A stretch of DNA of 64,000 nucleotides from Linnemannia schmuckeri (GCA_029449235.1 JANATG010000015.1:248001-312000), one strand, 5' to 3'; counted from the stretch's first letter, positions 1-11,715 are shown. Translations and numbers: made by a program. The notes: generated by a model not told the origin, from the letters alone.

Positions 1-2
1 CT

Positions 3-416
3 GATGCCCAAAAGACTGAACAGGACAGGAATGCTCGTCGCCTGCTCCGAGACACCTTCTTGGTCACGGCAGGAATCAATGCAGGACTTTACTATGTCGG
101 CCTTTTCGGTTTCTGGCACGGAACTACGCCTGTCGAGCATATTCTCAAGGCCTTTGACCACGGCTTCCGACTTGAGCATCTCATGTATGCACCCGCGTAT
201 TTCTTGCTCTGGGACCATATCGGCGCGATTGCTGGTGGATTGTTCTGGGTTCTGACGGATGCGCGATCGATTATTGACCCCTTGCTATACTTGGTCTTGG
301 CGATCCTAGTCTCGCCCGGTTCTGCGCTGATGATCCATGCTGCCAAGAGGGAGCAGCGCCTGTTGAAGTATGTCCAATCCTTGGGCAACTCCAACAAGAA
401 GTTCAAGACCAAGTAA
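3..416 (+). CDS. C-terminal part of an unrecognised multi-pass membrane protein (5' end outside window)
   Basis: An open frame enters from the left edge (codon phase starting at base 3) and stops at 416, giving about 137 residues. Three hydrophobic stretches are visible: one near GINAGLYYVGLFGFW, one around APAYFLLWDHIGAIAGGLFW, and one around LLYLVLAILVSPGSALMIHA. The tail is short and basic, ending KKFKTK, which would suit a cytosolic C terminus or an ER-retrieval-like lysine signal. I do not recognise the family. The start and any upstream exons lie outside the window. The gene is tail-to-tail with the FHA gene that ends 78 bases further on. Being a real coding end is supported by consistent codon use and by the absence of low-complexity sequence. 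Confidence 0.6.
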   Translation, partial: DAQKTEQDRNARRLLRDTFLVTAGINAGLYYVGLFGFWHGTTPVEHILKAFDHGFRLEHLMYAPAYFLLWDHIGAIAGGLFWVLTDARSIIDPLLYLVLAILVSPGSALMIHAAKREQRLLKYVQSLGNSNKKFKTK

Positions 417-493
417 AATACATTTGAACGCGTTGCAAAAATAAAAATGGAGCAGATTCAATATTTACTTTATGCTTTCATTATTTAATGTCC

Positions 494-1554
494 TTAGTTG
501 GAATCAGAATCATCGCCCGAGTCAGTAAGGTCTTCACAGATGAAGCTGGATTCGGCTGAGATGTCGCTGGATCGGGCGTCGACCTCCATGGCGTCGTCCT
601 TGTCAGAGTCGGACGTGTCTTCTGAATCGTCGATAATCTCCATTCTATGATCGGTATCCTTGTAGCTGTGTTGTATATTTATCGGGTCTTGAGCATGCGT
701 TAAATTGATGTTGACCGGGTTTGTCGAAGCGGCAGTAGTGGAAGTGATGGCATTGATAACAGTGGTGCTTGCGATGGCCGTCCTTGCTGCTGGGGGCAAA
801 TCCGCCTTTGGTGTCTCTGTAGAATCAGTGGTCGTTGTAGTTGGAAGTTCGAGTTTCTTGGAATGTGAGGACCGCGGGAAGGCGGGTGGAGGTTTTAAGT
901 GTGATGATGTGTTACCACTATTACTACCGCAGGTTCTATTACCACCACTTCCAGCAATGGAAGGCTCTGTCTTGGCACTACTCTTGTCCTGCACCGTATT
1001 CGAGTCGCTGTTGAGCACCTGTACTCGAACTCCAAATTTGTTCTTTGTACGTCAAAGCAAAAATGGTGGCAAACATTACTCTTTTAGGAGACTCGCGAGG
1101 AAGAAGGGAGATGTCATGTGCAATGCGCTGAATCTAGACGAGAGGTAAACTCTGCCATGAGTTTTTTTTTTACCTCGATAAGAGTGATGACATCGCCATG
1201 TTTGACCTTGGAAGGTGTGTCGTTAGAGAGTACAGTCCCGTTGAGCGAGGATCGGTTTGTCCCGAGGTTCGTGATGGTGATCTCGTTTTCCTTTGAAGTC
1301 AGCTGGACTAAATGGAATGAAAGGCAAAGTAGGAGTGAGTGCAAGTAAGTGTATCTATACCTGCCTTTGCGTAGCCTACAATTTAAATGCTCGCTGGATG
1401 TTTGCTAGGGAGCGTGTCATTTGCCTTGTTTGCGGCTGATATGCGGGGATTTGACGCCTTCGAAGGTGTTCCTGCCAACGATGAGTGTTGTGTCCTGGAG
1501 GAGTTCTATGACCTGGCCTGTTTCTGTGAATATTAATGTCGCGACTGTCGTCAT
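494..1554 (-). CDS. FHA-domain protein with acidic C-terminal tail (PNKP/aprataxin/APLF-type FHA)
   Basis: Three exons join in phase: 1425-1554, 1174-1307 and 494-1042, giving 270 residues. Residues 1 to about 95 form an FHA fold: the GRN motif (27-29), HISRKQ (38-43), then NLGTNRSSLNG (57-67). The Leu-Gly-x-Asn core is characteristic of the phosphothreonine-binding FHA domains of PNKP, aprataxin and APLF, which dock on XRCC1/XRCC4-type scaffolds in DNA break repair. No catalytic domain follows. The rest is Ser/Thr/Pro-rich and ends in an Asp/Ser-rich acidic tail (DSGDDSDSN) that could be phosphorylated by CK2 or bind histones; that is inference. The first intron needs a GC donor (AAG|GCAAAT), the only phase-correct join that restores SRKQVQLTS. 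The acceptor of exon 3 could instead be 24 nt downstream. It is divergent from the Sec14 gene, sharing a 546-bp promoter. Confidence 0.8.
1308..1424 (-). other. GC-AG intron in the FHA gene
   Basis: The donor reads AAG|GCAAAT and the acceptor ATTTAG|TCC on the minus strand. No GT donor nearby keeps the frame, and the join rebuilds the conserved FHA strand between the SRK motif and the NLGTN motif. Confidence 0.75.
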
Positions 1555-2100
1555 TTCCAGGATAACAGGTTCTTGGATTGGTTTGGTATGGAAGTGCGTG
1601 CAAAACAAGTAAGTAAACGAGTACAAGTGTGTAGGAATGAGAATGACGAAGGAAGTAAAAAAAATAAAAAACAGAATAGATGCACACCGCGCATTAATCG
1701 ATTTTTCAATTTTTTCACTTTTTTCAATTGAGGGCATCACGGCGGCCTACCTCTTTGATTTGATTTGATTTGATTTCCGCTGTCCTGTCCCTTCTTCGTC
1801 TTTTGCTCATTCTGGACATGTCTTTCATTCCCCCTTCCTGTCCCTGCCTGTCCCTCCCTGCCCCTCCCCCGCACTGCGAGCCCAAGCCCATCGATTCATT
1901 CGCTACTCTCGCCGTGTAATCTGCGGCGAATCACTTTTCCCGATAATGAATTGAATTGTCTCATTTCTGCCCTTTTTATATCACTTCTCTCTCTTTCTCT
2001 TTCTTTTCCCACTCTCTGCCAACACTCCCCACTCTTCCTCTTCCCAAATTCCTTACCCTCTCCTCTCTCATTCCTTACTCATTCATAACTTTTCACAACA
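1555..2100. promoter_or_regulatory. Shared divergent promoter, FHA gene / Sec14 gene
   Basis: 546 bp between two start codons. It holds a C-rich block (about 1830-1870) and a pyrimidine-rich stretch (about 1965-2080) on the strand of the Sec14 gene, typical of fungal promoter/leader regions. A TATA-like TTTATATC lies near 1974, about 125 bp before the Sec14 ATG. No longer reading frame looks coding. Confidence 0.5.
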
Positions 2101-4101
2101 ATGACTGCAGGAGATCACCAACCAAGATTCACTCCATCCCTAGAATGCCGTCGCCCACAACAACCCGACGCCCTCACAGACTCCCAAACCGCGGCCCTTG
2201 ACGCCCTCCGTTCCCACATTCACGACACCGTCGTCAAGTCAGAGACCCATCGCCAATGGGCCGACGATCGCTGTCTCATCCGCTACCTCCGATCAAAGAA
2301 ATGGAATTTGCAGGAGAGCAAGCAGGCTGTTCAGGAGTCCATGCTCTGGCGCGATTCTTATGGACCTAATCGGCCTGATAAAGAAGCACTCTGGATCGAG
2401 GTAAATAATACTGGTTTTTGACAATGCGCACTAGTGCCATTTCTTCGACTTATTGGAGTGGGGGTCAAAGGGTAGCGAGCTACTGCTGTTGTAAAACCAA
2501 CTGTACAATTGCGCAAGAAGTGGATCAGACCATCTTTCTTTTTCACACCAATTGATGCAAACAATCGAACTCCAAGAAAACACAAGGAAAGCAAGGAAGA
2601 CATATAAGGACAAAAGAAGGCTGTATGATCAACAGCAGCAGGGACAAACAGTGGAAGGAGGAAGAGGAGAACAGTTTAGTGGGCCTGAGCTCGTTGTCCG
2701 CTAGATTTTTTTTTTTGTTTTTCTTGTCCGTTGTTCATTGTTGTTGGGCTTTCTCATGTTATTATATTTATTTTTTTTATCATGTCCGATTTCTGTGTCA
2801 CCCTCAATCATCAATGGACCCCAACGGTCTCATCGCAGGTTAGCTGCTGAACTGGACTGACTTGGCTTGAATTCCAACAAAATACAGGAATGATCAATAG
2901 CATTAGGAAGTCGATTGAACAAGAACAGAGGAATGACAAAGGGATGCAGTAGGCACACAAGGATAGGTGAATGACGAATGGAAGCAGGGAAATCACCGAG
3001 ATGGGTATAACTAGATCCAGCAGGACAAACAGGTTCATAACAGCTGGACATAAAAAAAAAAAAGAAAAAAAAAAGTAAAAAAAGGAAAAAACTAATCTCG
3101 TCATGGACATTCCTTCGCTGTCCCTTCCTCCCTTCTTTCCTTCTGCCGAAAATAGACTGCTGTGGGAAAGTTGTACGTCTCAGGATTTGACATGGAATCC
3201 CGCCCATTACTGTATATGAAGCCCCGCCTGGAAAACACCGCGGCCTCGCCCTCTCAGATTCGTCATGTTGTCTATCATCTCGAGATTGCGCTCGCCCTCA
3301 TGCCCGAAGGGGTCGAGAACCTGTGCATCATCATCGACTTTGCAGGATCGTCCATGACCAAGAACCCTGGCGTGGCTGTCGCCCGTGAGATTATCAATGT
3401 CCTCGGAAGTCATTACCCTGAGCGCCTCGGAAAGGCGTACATCATCCATGGTATGTCTGGCTTCGCATTTTGCTTGGGCAATAGAGTGCTCTCTCTTTTC
3501 TTAGTGTATTTTGGATCTCCCTTTTCTTTGCGTTCATGCAGGTGAATGAATGATGCGATGATATGATATATGGCCGTAATCTATTCTCGTGGCTCACAAA
3601 ATGCTTTCTTTCTACTTTACCCCTCTGTTTTTCTCTGTGTGTGCGCGAATAATAATAGCACCATGGTTCTTCTTCCCATTCTTCAAACTGATCTCACCCT
3701 TCATCGACCCAGTCACCAAGGCAAAGATCAACTTTGTCGACATGAAGAAACAAAAACCAAAAACCAAGACCATCATTTCGGCCCCTTCCTCCGCAGCGGC
3801 CTCCGAAATTGAGCTCCCCAACGGGGTCTCTTCTTCTGCGGCATCTACAGCATCTTCTAAAAAGTCATCAGCAAGCAAGGATAATAACAAGGATGGAACG
3901 TCAACGGATCAAGTTAATTTGCTGGACGTGATCCCTGAGGACATGCTGGAACGGGAGTTTGGTGGATCGTCGGACTATGTCTATAACCAGCAGGTCTATT
4001 GGGACGCTGCAGCTCAGGTCTTGGCTGATTCTCGGGCTCGTCTGGAGAATGGAGGTGGTTCTACGTCCGCGACAACTGCTGTTGTTCAGGAAGCCGCATA
4101 G
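2101..4101 (+). CDS. Sec14-like CRAL-TRIO phosphatidylinositol transfer protein
   Basis: Exons 2101-2400, 3156-3450 and 3659-4101 join in phase to 345 residues. The first exon carries a CRAL-TRIO N-terminal helical region (DDRCLIRYLRSKKWNLQES). The second carries the lipid-binding start (GKLYVSGFDMESRPLLYMKP) and the central strand NLCIIIDFAGSSM. The third begins APWFFFPFFKLISPFIDPVT, the Sec14 gate-helix signature. A Ser/Ala/Lys-rich linker precedes a last conserved block (DMLEREFGGSSDYVYNQQ), as in the yeast Sfh/Sec14 group. Such proteins exchange phosphatidylinositol with another lipid and feed PI4-kinases at Golgi, ER or plasma membrane. The exact subfamily (Sec14, Sfh1-5) is not decided. 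The first intron is unusually long for this window (755 nt), the second 208 nt. Its 3' end faces the ceramide synthase gene. Confidence 0.9.
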
Positions 4102-4792
4102 ATGCCATCCACACTCATCCACATACACTTCAAGGAAGTCAGCATACATATCCCCCTACTCTTCACTCTTCGTTTTCTTTATATTTTTCTCTTGTACAAC
4201 TCCATTCTCATCTTCATTCAAATAAAAAGACTACTGTACTTGCAGACAGTCGGAGACTGACATAAATCAATACGACCACTACCTATAGCCAGAATCGAGG
4301 CACGAGGACAGCCTGCACTTGTGTATATATGTATGCAGGACCCACAGCTCAGAAACATCCCCAAATACAGCTCACAATCATCCGTGAGTGTACAAGTAAG
4401 ACCAGCAAGCAGCCAACTCGATAACCAGGTGAAAGCTTGCACCCATCAGTAGCACTTTTCAGTGAAAAAAAAAAAAAAAAAAAAAAAAAACTCTGTCTCA
4501 GTAAAGACTAGAGGATTTTATTACAAGTATTAGAATGTAAGAATGATAGTCATAGCGTAATGGATAAGTAAAGAAAAAAAGCGTAAGTAAAAGAGGTGCT
4601 GATAGAAGTGGTATGTGCATGTTTTTTTTTTTGAGTTGGGCAAAATGCATACACAGGAGGACACACAGTTGTGGGTATGTGCGCACACAAGGCGAAAGAG
4701 GGATGAAAATAGGGAAAGTGGGATGATTTCCTTCCCTCCACTTGCCTTCTGCCCCCTGCCCTACACAAATGCCAACTCATCTAGAGGTAGAC
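4102..4792. other. Convergent 3' intergenic region
   Basis: Lies between the stops of the Sec14-like gene and the ceramide synthase gene. It contains a run of 26 A (4465-4490) and AT-rich putative 3' UTR sequence (AATAAA at about 4221). I see no coding potential. Confidence 0.5.
4465..4490. repeat. 26-A homopolymer
   Basis: One of about sixteen A or T runs of 17-34 nt in the window, all in intergenic or intronic DNA. Others are at 7121-7140, 9805-9827, 11685-11714, 12662-12695, 20313-20337, 21536-21554, 33038-33069, 39958-39974, 43290-43318, 50265-50295, 50772-50802, 54211-54241, 54488-54513, 55311-55336 and 60231-60257. Confidence 0.9.
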
Positions 4793-6903
4793 TTAACGTC
4801 TATGCTTAGTGTTATGGTGGACATGTTCCGGTGCGGTAACAGTCTCCTCCTCATCCTCACTACGGTCATCAACAACGCCTCCCTTGCTGGCAAACATTTT
4901 GTAGACAATCCTGAAGATGGACCAGAGCCAAAAGAACATCAACGACTGGAGGACCAAGAGAAGTCCAATGATGGTGTAGTGGGTCGACTTGGAGTAGTAC
5001 TCGCCAGCGTAGATGGTCCAGGCATAGATAATGTGACCGTACAAGAAATGGCGGGTGTAGATCCAGATGAACATGAAGCATGCAAAGACGGGGTCACAGA
5101 TGCTGTCGGGCATTCCAATGTACTTTAAGCACTTGCCCAGCGACAGGACAATATCTGCAAGATCCATTGATACAAAGACGGCGGTTCCGAAGGTTGTCAC
5201 ATCCAGCAAGAATGAGCAAATGATCAACGAGACTGTAACGAGATGGTGGCTAAAGAAGGTCATTTGGCGGGTACAACAAAGTGTAGGTTAGGTACAGGGA
5301 AGTCAATTAACTCTCGATTCATGCGTTATGGCAGTACGCGCTTTCAACACAAAAAGAAAGAGAATAGACGGGGCCGACGAACCTGATCATGGCCAAAAAG
5401 TCCTTGCGAGGAGCCTCAATACAAAGGACAAACATCTGCTGGATCCAGAACGAGAACTGAAGCCAGTAGTAATACTTGGTGATGACGGGCAGGGCAGTGA
5501 GAGGGTAGCTGTCAAAGAACTGGTCGGTGTGGAACCACACAAACCAGTTGTTCCATGTGGGAGTCAATTGGATGCAGTACTAAGAAGGGAATGAAAATAA
5601 AAAAAAGGGTTTGTTGTTAGTTTCTACTGTGATAGTGTGTCACTTTGCTTGTTGGCTTTATATTTAACCCTGTTCTCCTGTATGGTCTAGTGCTGTCTGT
5701 CTGCTCGCCTTGCAGGGTTTATTGTCTCCCATCTCCTACTTGATCTAAATGCCCGCCAAAGCCGATCCAAGTGAAAATAGGTTCGGTCGCTGACAAAAAC
5801 CGACAGCACACAAGAAGAAGAAAAAATTCAAAAGGCGAAAGGTACGACCGGTCCGAAAAAGAAAATAAGAAACAAAAACAAGACAAATGCCTCCTGGCAC
5901 GGGTAATCGCAAATAGGATAATGATGCAAATGGGCTGATGCTGCGTAAGAAAGACAAAAAGAAAAAAAAATTTACCATGCCAAGAACCCAACTGCAGGAG
6001 TAATAGATACAGATCCAGCCCTGCTCCGCAAAGCGAAGAATCGAACGGTCGGTCGTTGCGCCGAGACGAGCAGCCATGGGCATCAAAATATATGTCATCA
6101 CGGCGGCTCTCAGAAAAGTAAACGCCGTGACCCAGAACAGACAAAAGTAGAGATCCTCCCATGATTTCTCGTATGTGTTGGTGACTGGGTCGTATTCCTG
6201 GAAGAAGAGAAATTTTCTGGCGAACGAGTTGGGAAAGAGGGCGTATGTCCCGAGGATCGTCAGGATGGCAACCAGAGGGGCATCTATTGTATCGAGAAAA
6301 GAATGACATAGGGGAAGAAAAGAGGAAGGGGAGTTAGAAGATGGAGAACAGGCACAAGATGAGGATGAAAACATTGTTCAGGAGTCGAGATTCCAGTTAT
6401 GGTTTGGTGTGTATGTGTGTTTGGAGGACAGACGATGATCGTCATTCCAGCGTAGTCGCCTTGTCCGTGTCCCTTCCTTTGCCAACGACGTATCCAAGTA
6501 TCAATTGCTCCCTCAGTGCGTTGAGAGAGAGCGAGCGAAAAAGAAGAGATGATGAATTCGGTCGACAGAGGAGAGGGGATCGATAGCGAGTATCATTCTT
6601 GCTGTTGTCGAGAAACGCTTTCTTTATCTAGAGTCCAGTCCGGTTTCTTTATCATCGGTAGTCCTGGGAAAAGCAGGCACGCTTCCTCTCTCCGTACGCC
6701 TTCAATGTGCAATCGACAACTTGTCACTCCCTGTGCAAAGAATAGTTACCAATCTGGTGCCTGGCAAGTGTTCCCAAGAGTCCTTTCCTGTGCTGAACCT
6801 TTGGCTGGCTAAACTTGCCGCCGATATTGTGGCTGGTGGAATAAAGCGGTTTCTCGTGGGAGTGCTGGGACCCGTGCGAGGCTTTGGTTGAAATGGAGGA
6901 CAT
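4793..6903 (-). CDS. LAG1: Ceramide synthase (LAG1/LAC1 family, TLC domain)
   Basis: Four exons (6750-6903, 5976-6283, 5383-5579, 4793-5249) join in phase to 371 residues. The enzyme N-acylates sphingoid bases with acyl-CoA in the ER membrane. The first exon gives a hydrophilic, cytosolic-type N terminus ending LLGTLARHQIDAPL, joined across a 466-nt intron. Multiple membrane spans follow. The Lag1 catalytic motif spans the last intron: RKDFLAMI joins SHHLVTVSLI, with the two adjacent His at about 221-222. The TLC domain continues through SMDLADIVLSLGK and IYTRHFLYGHIIY. The acidic C terminus (DDRSEDEEE) resembles the CK2-regulated tails of yeast Lag1 and Lac1. No homeobox-like domain is present, as expected in fungi. 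Whether it is LAG1 or LAC1 in chain-length preference cannot be told. Confidence 0.92.
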
Positions 6904-8018
6904 TAAGGAAGTGGAATGAGCAGACAGTGGAGGAATGAATTAGGAGAAAAATGAGGGAATAAAAGAAGTGAAAAGTGTTGAGGAAGTAAGAAGTGATAAG
7001 AATAAAAAAAAGAAGTGGCGTATGAGTTCACCTCGTCCTTTAAGGGAAAAATGAGCCGGCAGAAAAAAGCTTATTTTGTCCAAACCAGTTCTGTCTGTCT
7101 GCCTCTGCTGCGCTTTCTTGTTTTTTTTTTTTTTTTTTTTGAAATCGATGGATTCCCCGGGTCCAGAAAGCCAGCGGCGTCAGAGAAAGAAAGAAAGATG
7201 TCTAATGACGCATGCCCTGCTTCACTTCCTACTTTCTTACTTGCTTTATGCTTTTTCATGGCCTTCCTCATTCCTCTCTTATGTCAATCTCACTTTTTCG
7301 GTCGTTTTTGACAACTGTTGAACGATTGTTTGCGCCCACCTTTGTGTTTTATCGATCTCTCGCAATGACCGCATTTGGACACAAACGAAAGAGCGGACCG
7401 GTTGGATGGCTCCCATTTTTATTCAAGGGACTGGCTTTCGTAAACATTTTGCCGTCAGGATGTTTTGCGTGGTAAATACGCTTGACTGAAAATATGGGCT
7501 CAACTTACAATGAAAAAAAACCGTGTGATATATATGTGCGTGTCCATCTCGACAAATCTTCCCCTTGAGGGCATATGGAAACAGAAAAGGGAAAACCGAC
7601 AGGACTTCAAGGCCCACAATGGGCATAGCAAAAAAGTATATATATATATTGTCACTCACTTCCACGCATTAAAGAACGCTCATTGATAGGAAGACGACTG
7701 TTGGTTTTTTCCTATAAGGAATGTAGAATTATCGATTTCAAGGGGGGACAAGAAGGATGGACGGCGTGGAGGGCATTTTTGTTGTGTCTGCTGCGAGTGG
7801 AAGGAAAATTCAAGCGCACATGGCGTTGAAGAGTAACAAAAAAGAACGTTGGGAAAATAGGGTGGGCGGGCAAACCCGTCAATACGGAAACATCAAAGCG
7901 CATCCCTAACTGTAAACGTCGTGAAAATTGATGTGGCTGAAAAAAAGAATGCAAGATGGTATTTATTAATGGAAAAGTAGTAGTAAATAAATGCGTTGTG
8001 GATAAGAGTGATGGTTGT
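6904..8018. other. Intergenic region upstream of ceramide synthase
   Basis: 1.1 kb between the ceramide synthase start and the siderophore transporter stop. It contains a 20-T run (7121-7140), a short TA repeat (about 7637-7650) and no frame that looks like protein; the open frames here are short and low in complexity. Confidence 0.4.
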
Positions 8019-10106
8019 TTAGGCGACAGCCTTCTCGTTATAGGTGGTGCCAGGCTCATCGATGATCTCCTCCTTGCCCTCGACCGCAGTGGCCTCGGCC
8101 TCAAGCTCCTCGGCCTTCTGGTCCTTGGTGAGGTCGATGTGCTTCATGAAGAGCGTGCAGATACAGGCAAAGATGGCCAAGGAGACAGACAAAATCGACA
8201 TCAGCTTCTGAGAGTCACTCCAAGCTTCAATCATCTGGCGCTTGGTAACGGGGTCCAGCCCGGCAATATAAGTGATATCGTTCACGGCAAGAAACTCGTC
8301 ATAGGGACCAGTAACGTGCTTTGCAAGGCGGCTGGGCAAGTACTGGGTCCAGACACCTCCAGCCAGAGCGCTGCCAAAGGCGCTTCCGAATGAGCCGAGA
8401 ATCTGGGTCACACCAACGACAACGGCAACGTCCTTGCGGTCAACAGCACCGGTGACGGCGACCGAGGCAGCAATGTTGGCCATACCACCAGCCGCACCGA
8501 CAATGGTCTGGGAGATGACAACAAAGGCATCCGAGGAATCGGGGGCACGGGCGGGGATCATGAGGCCGATACCGATGGTGTGGACGATAATACCGATCCA
8601 GATGAAGGGGCGGAGGATCTTGAAGCGCTTCATCAACAGACCGGTGATGGTCTGGAAGACTAAGTAGGCAACCTGGTAGCCACGCTCAAGTAGAATGGCG
8701 TCTCCAACAGTCAAATCACGAGAGACCATCAGGTAATAGGTGTAGTATTGCCAGTTCATGCCAGCCATAACGGTCATAAAGAACATGACGACCAAGCCTC
8801 CGAAACAGGTGGGGTTGGTCCAGATACGCATGGGCATAATGGGGCGGTTGGTGTACTTGACTTCCCAAAAAGCGAGGAGACCGTAGCAGACAATACCGGT
8901 GCAGAACATGCCCAAGATCTTGGGGTTCTCCCAGTTACCCTCGAACGACCTGGCGAGAATCATGGGCAACAGCGAAAGCGACATGGCCAGGGTGATCAAC
9001 ACGGCTCCAACGGCATCGAACTCGTGCAAGAGCCAGCCGATCGAGCGGCGCTCGAAGGTAACACCATGGCTCTGAGCCTTTCTTTGCAAGTACCAAAGGG
9101 GAGTCAGCACAGCGATGGCACCAAAGGCCGAGAGGACACTGATGATGATGTAGATGTTGCGCCAGTTTGCACCGTCATGAATGGTCAAGGGATCGGTCAA
9201 CAAGCCGGTGGTGAAGATGTTCATGGCCGAGGGAAGATCCCAGAGAGAGAAGACAATACCACGGTTGAGCAAGGAGGTAGTATCTGTTAGGCGGGAAAAA
9301 AAAAAGTCATTGCGGGTTAGATTATGTGCTAATGATACTAAAGCGGACTATGGATCTTAAAGAAGCAGCAATCAAATTGCAAAGAAAAAAAAAACTTACC
9401 AGCAATCAAGACCTGGGTGAGGGTAAGCATGCCGGTGGAGCCGATACCGTAAAAGATTTGCCCAAGGGCAAGCTGCAGGAATGTCTTGGTAGTGCCTTGG
9501 ATAATATAACCGATGATGTAGAAGACCATGGCAAAGGTCAAGGACTGGGCACGTCCAAAGACATCAGACACTTTGGTGTAGAAGGGGACCAGGGCGGCGG
9601 ATAGAATCTGAAGAATGGTGGGTAAGACGCTGGCAAGCGAGGTGGCCTGGAGGGCGTTGGTGATAAAAGGAAGGCAGTTATACATCAGGTTGACCTCGAA
9701 CGAGTAGACAAACGCTTGAACCAAGACACTATTATCATGTAATGGGGATGAAAGGAGTGATGGTTAGCAATACAGAACGTTTGAATTGTGAGCAAATGTT
9801 TGCGAAAAAAAAAAAAAAAAAAAAAAAGAGTCTCTCCAGAGATCCATAACAACACAATAGCCTCATGTCAGCGGCTCCACATGTCAGCCATGCCAAACAG
9901 CCATGCAAACAACCCGACAGATAGATTGTTGAACAAAAAAAAGGGAAGGGTTCTGTTTTTGACTCTTACCCGGCGATCAGGAGCCTGTATTCATTACGGG
10001 ACCAACGGGAGGGATCCAAGATCTTGGAGATGGGAGCAGAGGTGGGCACCTTGGTAAAGACCTCGGCGGGGGCACCCATGACCTCTGGCTTTTGGCTGTG
10101 GCTCAT
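8019..10106 (-). CDS. MFS siderophore-iron transporter (ARN/SIT family)
   Basis: Three exons (9970-10106, 9400-9728, 8019-9283) join in phase to 576 residues, the usual length of fungal 14-span siderophore importers. Diagnostic segments are EVNLMYNCLPF, LVPFYTKVSDVFGRAQSL, the phrase TLTQVLIADTTSLLNRG across the second splice junction, and the WTQYLPSRL stretch late in the protein. These match the family that includes yeast Arn1/Sit1/Taf1 and Aspergillus MirB, which take up Fe(III)-siderophore complexes across the plasma membrane. The N terminus is short and cytosolic; the C terminus is acidic. The substrate cannot be assigned. No siderophore biosynthesis gene is visible nearby, so it may import xenosiderophores. 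Four perfect ATCWGATAA motifs lie 0.8-1.8 kb upstream, suggesting iron repression by a GATA factor. Intron 1 contains a 23-A run. Confidence 0.92.
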
Positions 10107-10204
10107 GGTGGTATATGGGCGGATGCGTGAGAGAGGAAGAGCCGCGTAGAGGACGAAGAGTAAAGAGATGAACGAGAGGAAGAAATGGAAGAGGAGAGAG
10201 AGAG

Positions 10205-10260
10205 AGAGGAAAGGAGGAGGAGGAGGAGGAGGAGGAGGAGGAGGAGAAGGAGGAGGAGGG
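10205..10260. repeat. GGA/AGG trinucleotide microsatellite
   Basis: Nearly uninterrupted AGG repeats in the purine-rich leader about 100 bp upstream of the siderophore transporter ATG (minus strand, where it reads CCT). Confidence 0.85.
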
Positions 10261-10950
10261 GACTTGTAGCTGCTGGAGGATGGCTGGCTGACGGTGGGTC
10301 AAAAAGAAAAAGAAAAAGAAAAGAAAAAAAAGTGGGTGATCAGTCCTCTTTTTATGCAAAAGGGGGGCATTGGCGGATGGACGGGGGAAAAGGAAGAACA
10401 AGTAAGGGCAGATCACCCGGTAACAATCCTGGTTGGGTTGAGGCTCGCCCATTGTTCGAAAGGGGAGTGAGAATGAGTGAGCAGATGCAATTCATTCCCG
10501 TATGTGCGTGTTATCTCGTACTTCTCCTGTGCTGCAAGTTCAAGCTGAGTTAAGAGGTTTCTCTCCCACTGGCGTTCATCACGAGAATGAATAGAAAAAA
10601 AATGAGACGTCTGGTTTGACCCTCGCTCAACCCCTATGCCCGCCGCACTCTTTGTGCTCCTTCTGTTTTCTTTCTCAGCCAAAAGGGTGAATTAGTGGAG
10701 GGAGAAGTGTGAGAAAAGGAGTGAGAAAGTGACAGAGATAGGGCGAGGATCCTGCAGCTGTTCACTGCGTACATATGCACCACTCTTTACCCAACCATTA
10801 TGAGTGAGTCGAGGAAGAGAGGAGCATCTTTGTCTCCGACTCGTGTTCGACGAACAGAAAGAGGCGTTCGAGAACAGGGGAGCCGTATTTGGTAAAGGAT
10901 GAAAGGACGTGATGCGATGGCTTGTTTGGAATAAACAAACACCACAAACC

Positions 10951-10959
10951 ATCTGATAA
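10951..10959 (+). promoter_or_regulatory. Iron-GATA site (ATCTGATAA), site 1
   Basis: A perfect match to ATCWGATAA, the extended GATA motif bound by fungal iron repressors of the SreA/Urbs1/Sfu1 type. It is 845 bp upstream of the siderophore transporter ATG and forms one arm of a 12-bp inverted repeat (10948-10959 with 11027-11038). Confidence 0.6.
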
Positions 10960-11026
10960 GTACAAAAAAAGGGGGAGGATCTGGACCATATCAGATTTGA
11001 AAATTTTTTATCCATGGCCGGGGTTT

Positions 11027-11035
11027 TTATCAGAT
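11027..11035 (-). promoter_or_regulatory. Iron-GATA site (ATCTGATAA on minus), site 2
   Basis: A perfect ATCWGATAA match on the minus strand, second arm of the inverted repeat with site 1. A degenerate copy (TATCAGAT, one mismatch) lies between them at 10989-10996. Confidence 0.6.
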
Positions 11036-11171
11036 GGTGGAATTTTTTGTGGAAGAAAAAAAAAAGCGGGCGGCATAGATCATGAACCCTTTTTTAACTG
11101 CATGTAAACAAACAACAACAAAAGGGTAAAAATTAAAATGGATAACGGCACGTTGGGCGTCTGTCAACAAC

Positions 11172-11255
11172 AAAAAATAAAATAAAAAATAAAATAAAAA
11201 ATAAAATAATAAATAAAATAAAATAAAAAATAAAAAAAAATAAAAAAAAAAAAGA
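11172..11255. repeat. A-rich AAAAT/AAAT array
   Basis: Irregular tandem units of AAAAT and AAAAAT over about 80 bp, ending in long A runs. It resembles a simple-sequence expansion rather than a coding or structured element. Confidence 0.8.
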
Positions 11256-11684
11256 AATGGATGAGCCCAGTTTTCTTAATCCCCCTTTGGCTGAGTTTCT
11301 TCGCCCAGGTTGGGTTTGACTCTTTCTTACCCTTTTCTCTCTCACACCATTTCTCTTGGCAAGGCAGGCCATGGCAGGCCATATTTGAACAACAAAAAAG
11401 AGCTTTTCTGTCAGTACACACAAAAAAAGGAACAAAGAAAACGAGAGATCGGGGTAGTCGTGGTACTTTAAGGCGCAATGCGAAAACATAACAAGCTGGC
11501 CAAAAGTGGAAAGGTAAAAAGAAAAGCGGGAAGGTTTCCATCTCATTTTTTTGTGTTTTCGGTGGCAGTGATTCATATCTTAATGGCCTCTCCACCCCTT
11601 TTTTCTCCCTTCTCTTTCCGCTGAGAAGCAAAAAATAAAAGTGCGGCGTGCATTGTTTTTTTTTTTTTCTTTTGCAAGAGCGCG

Positions 11685-11715
<31 letters not shown>

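Noticed and set aside
11172..11255. AAAAT array as a replication origin or centromere fragment
   Set aside because: It is only 80 bp of simple sequence with no supporting structure.
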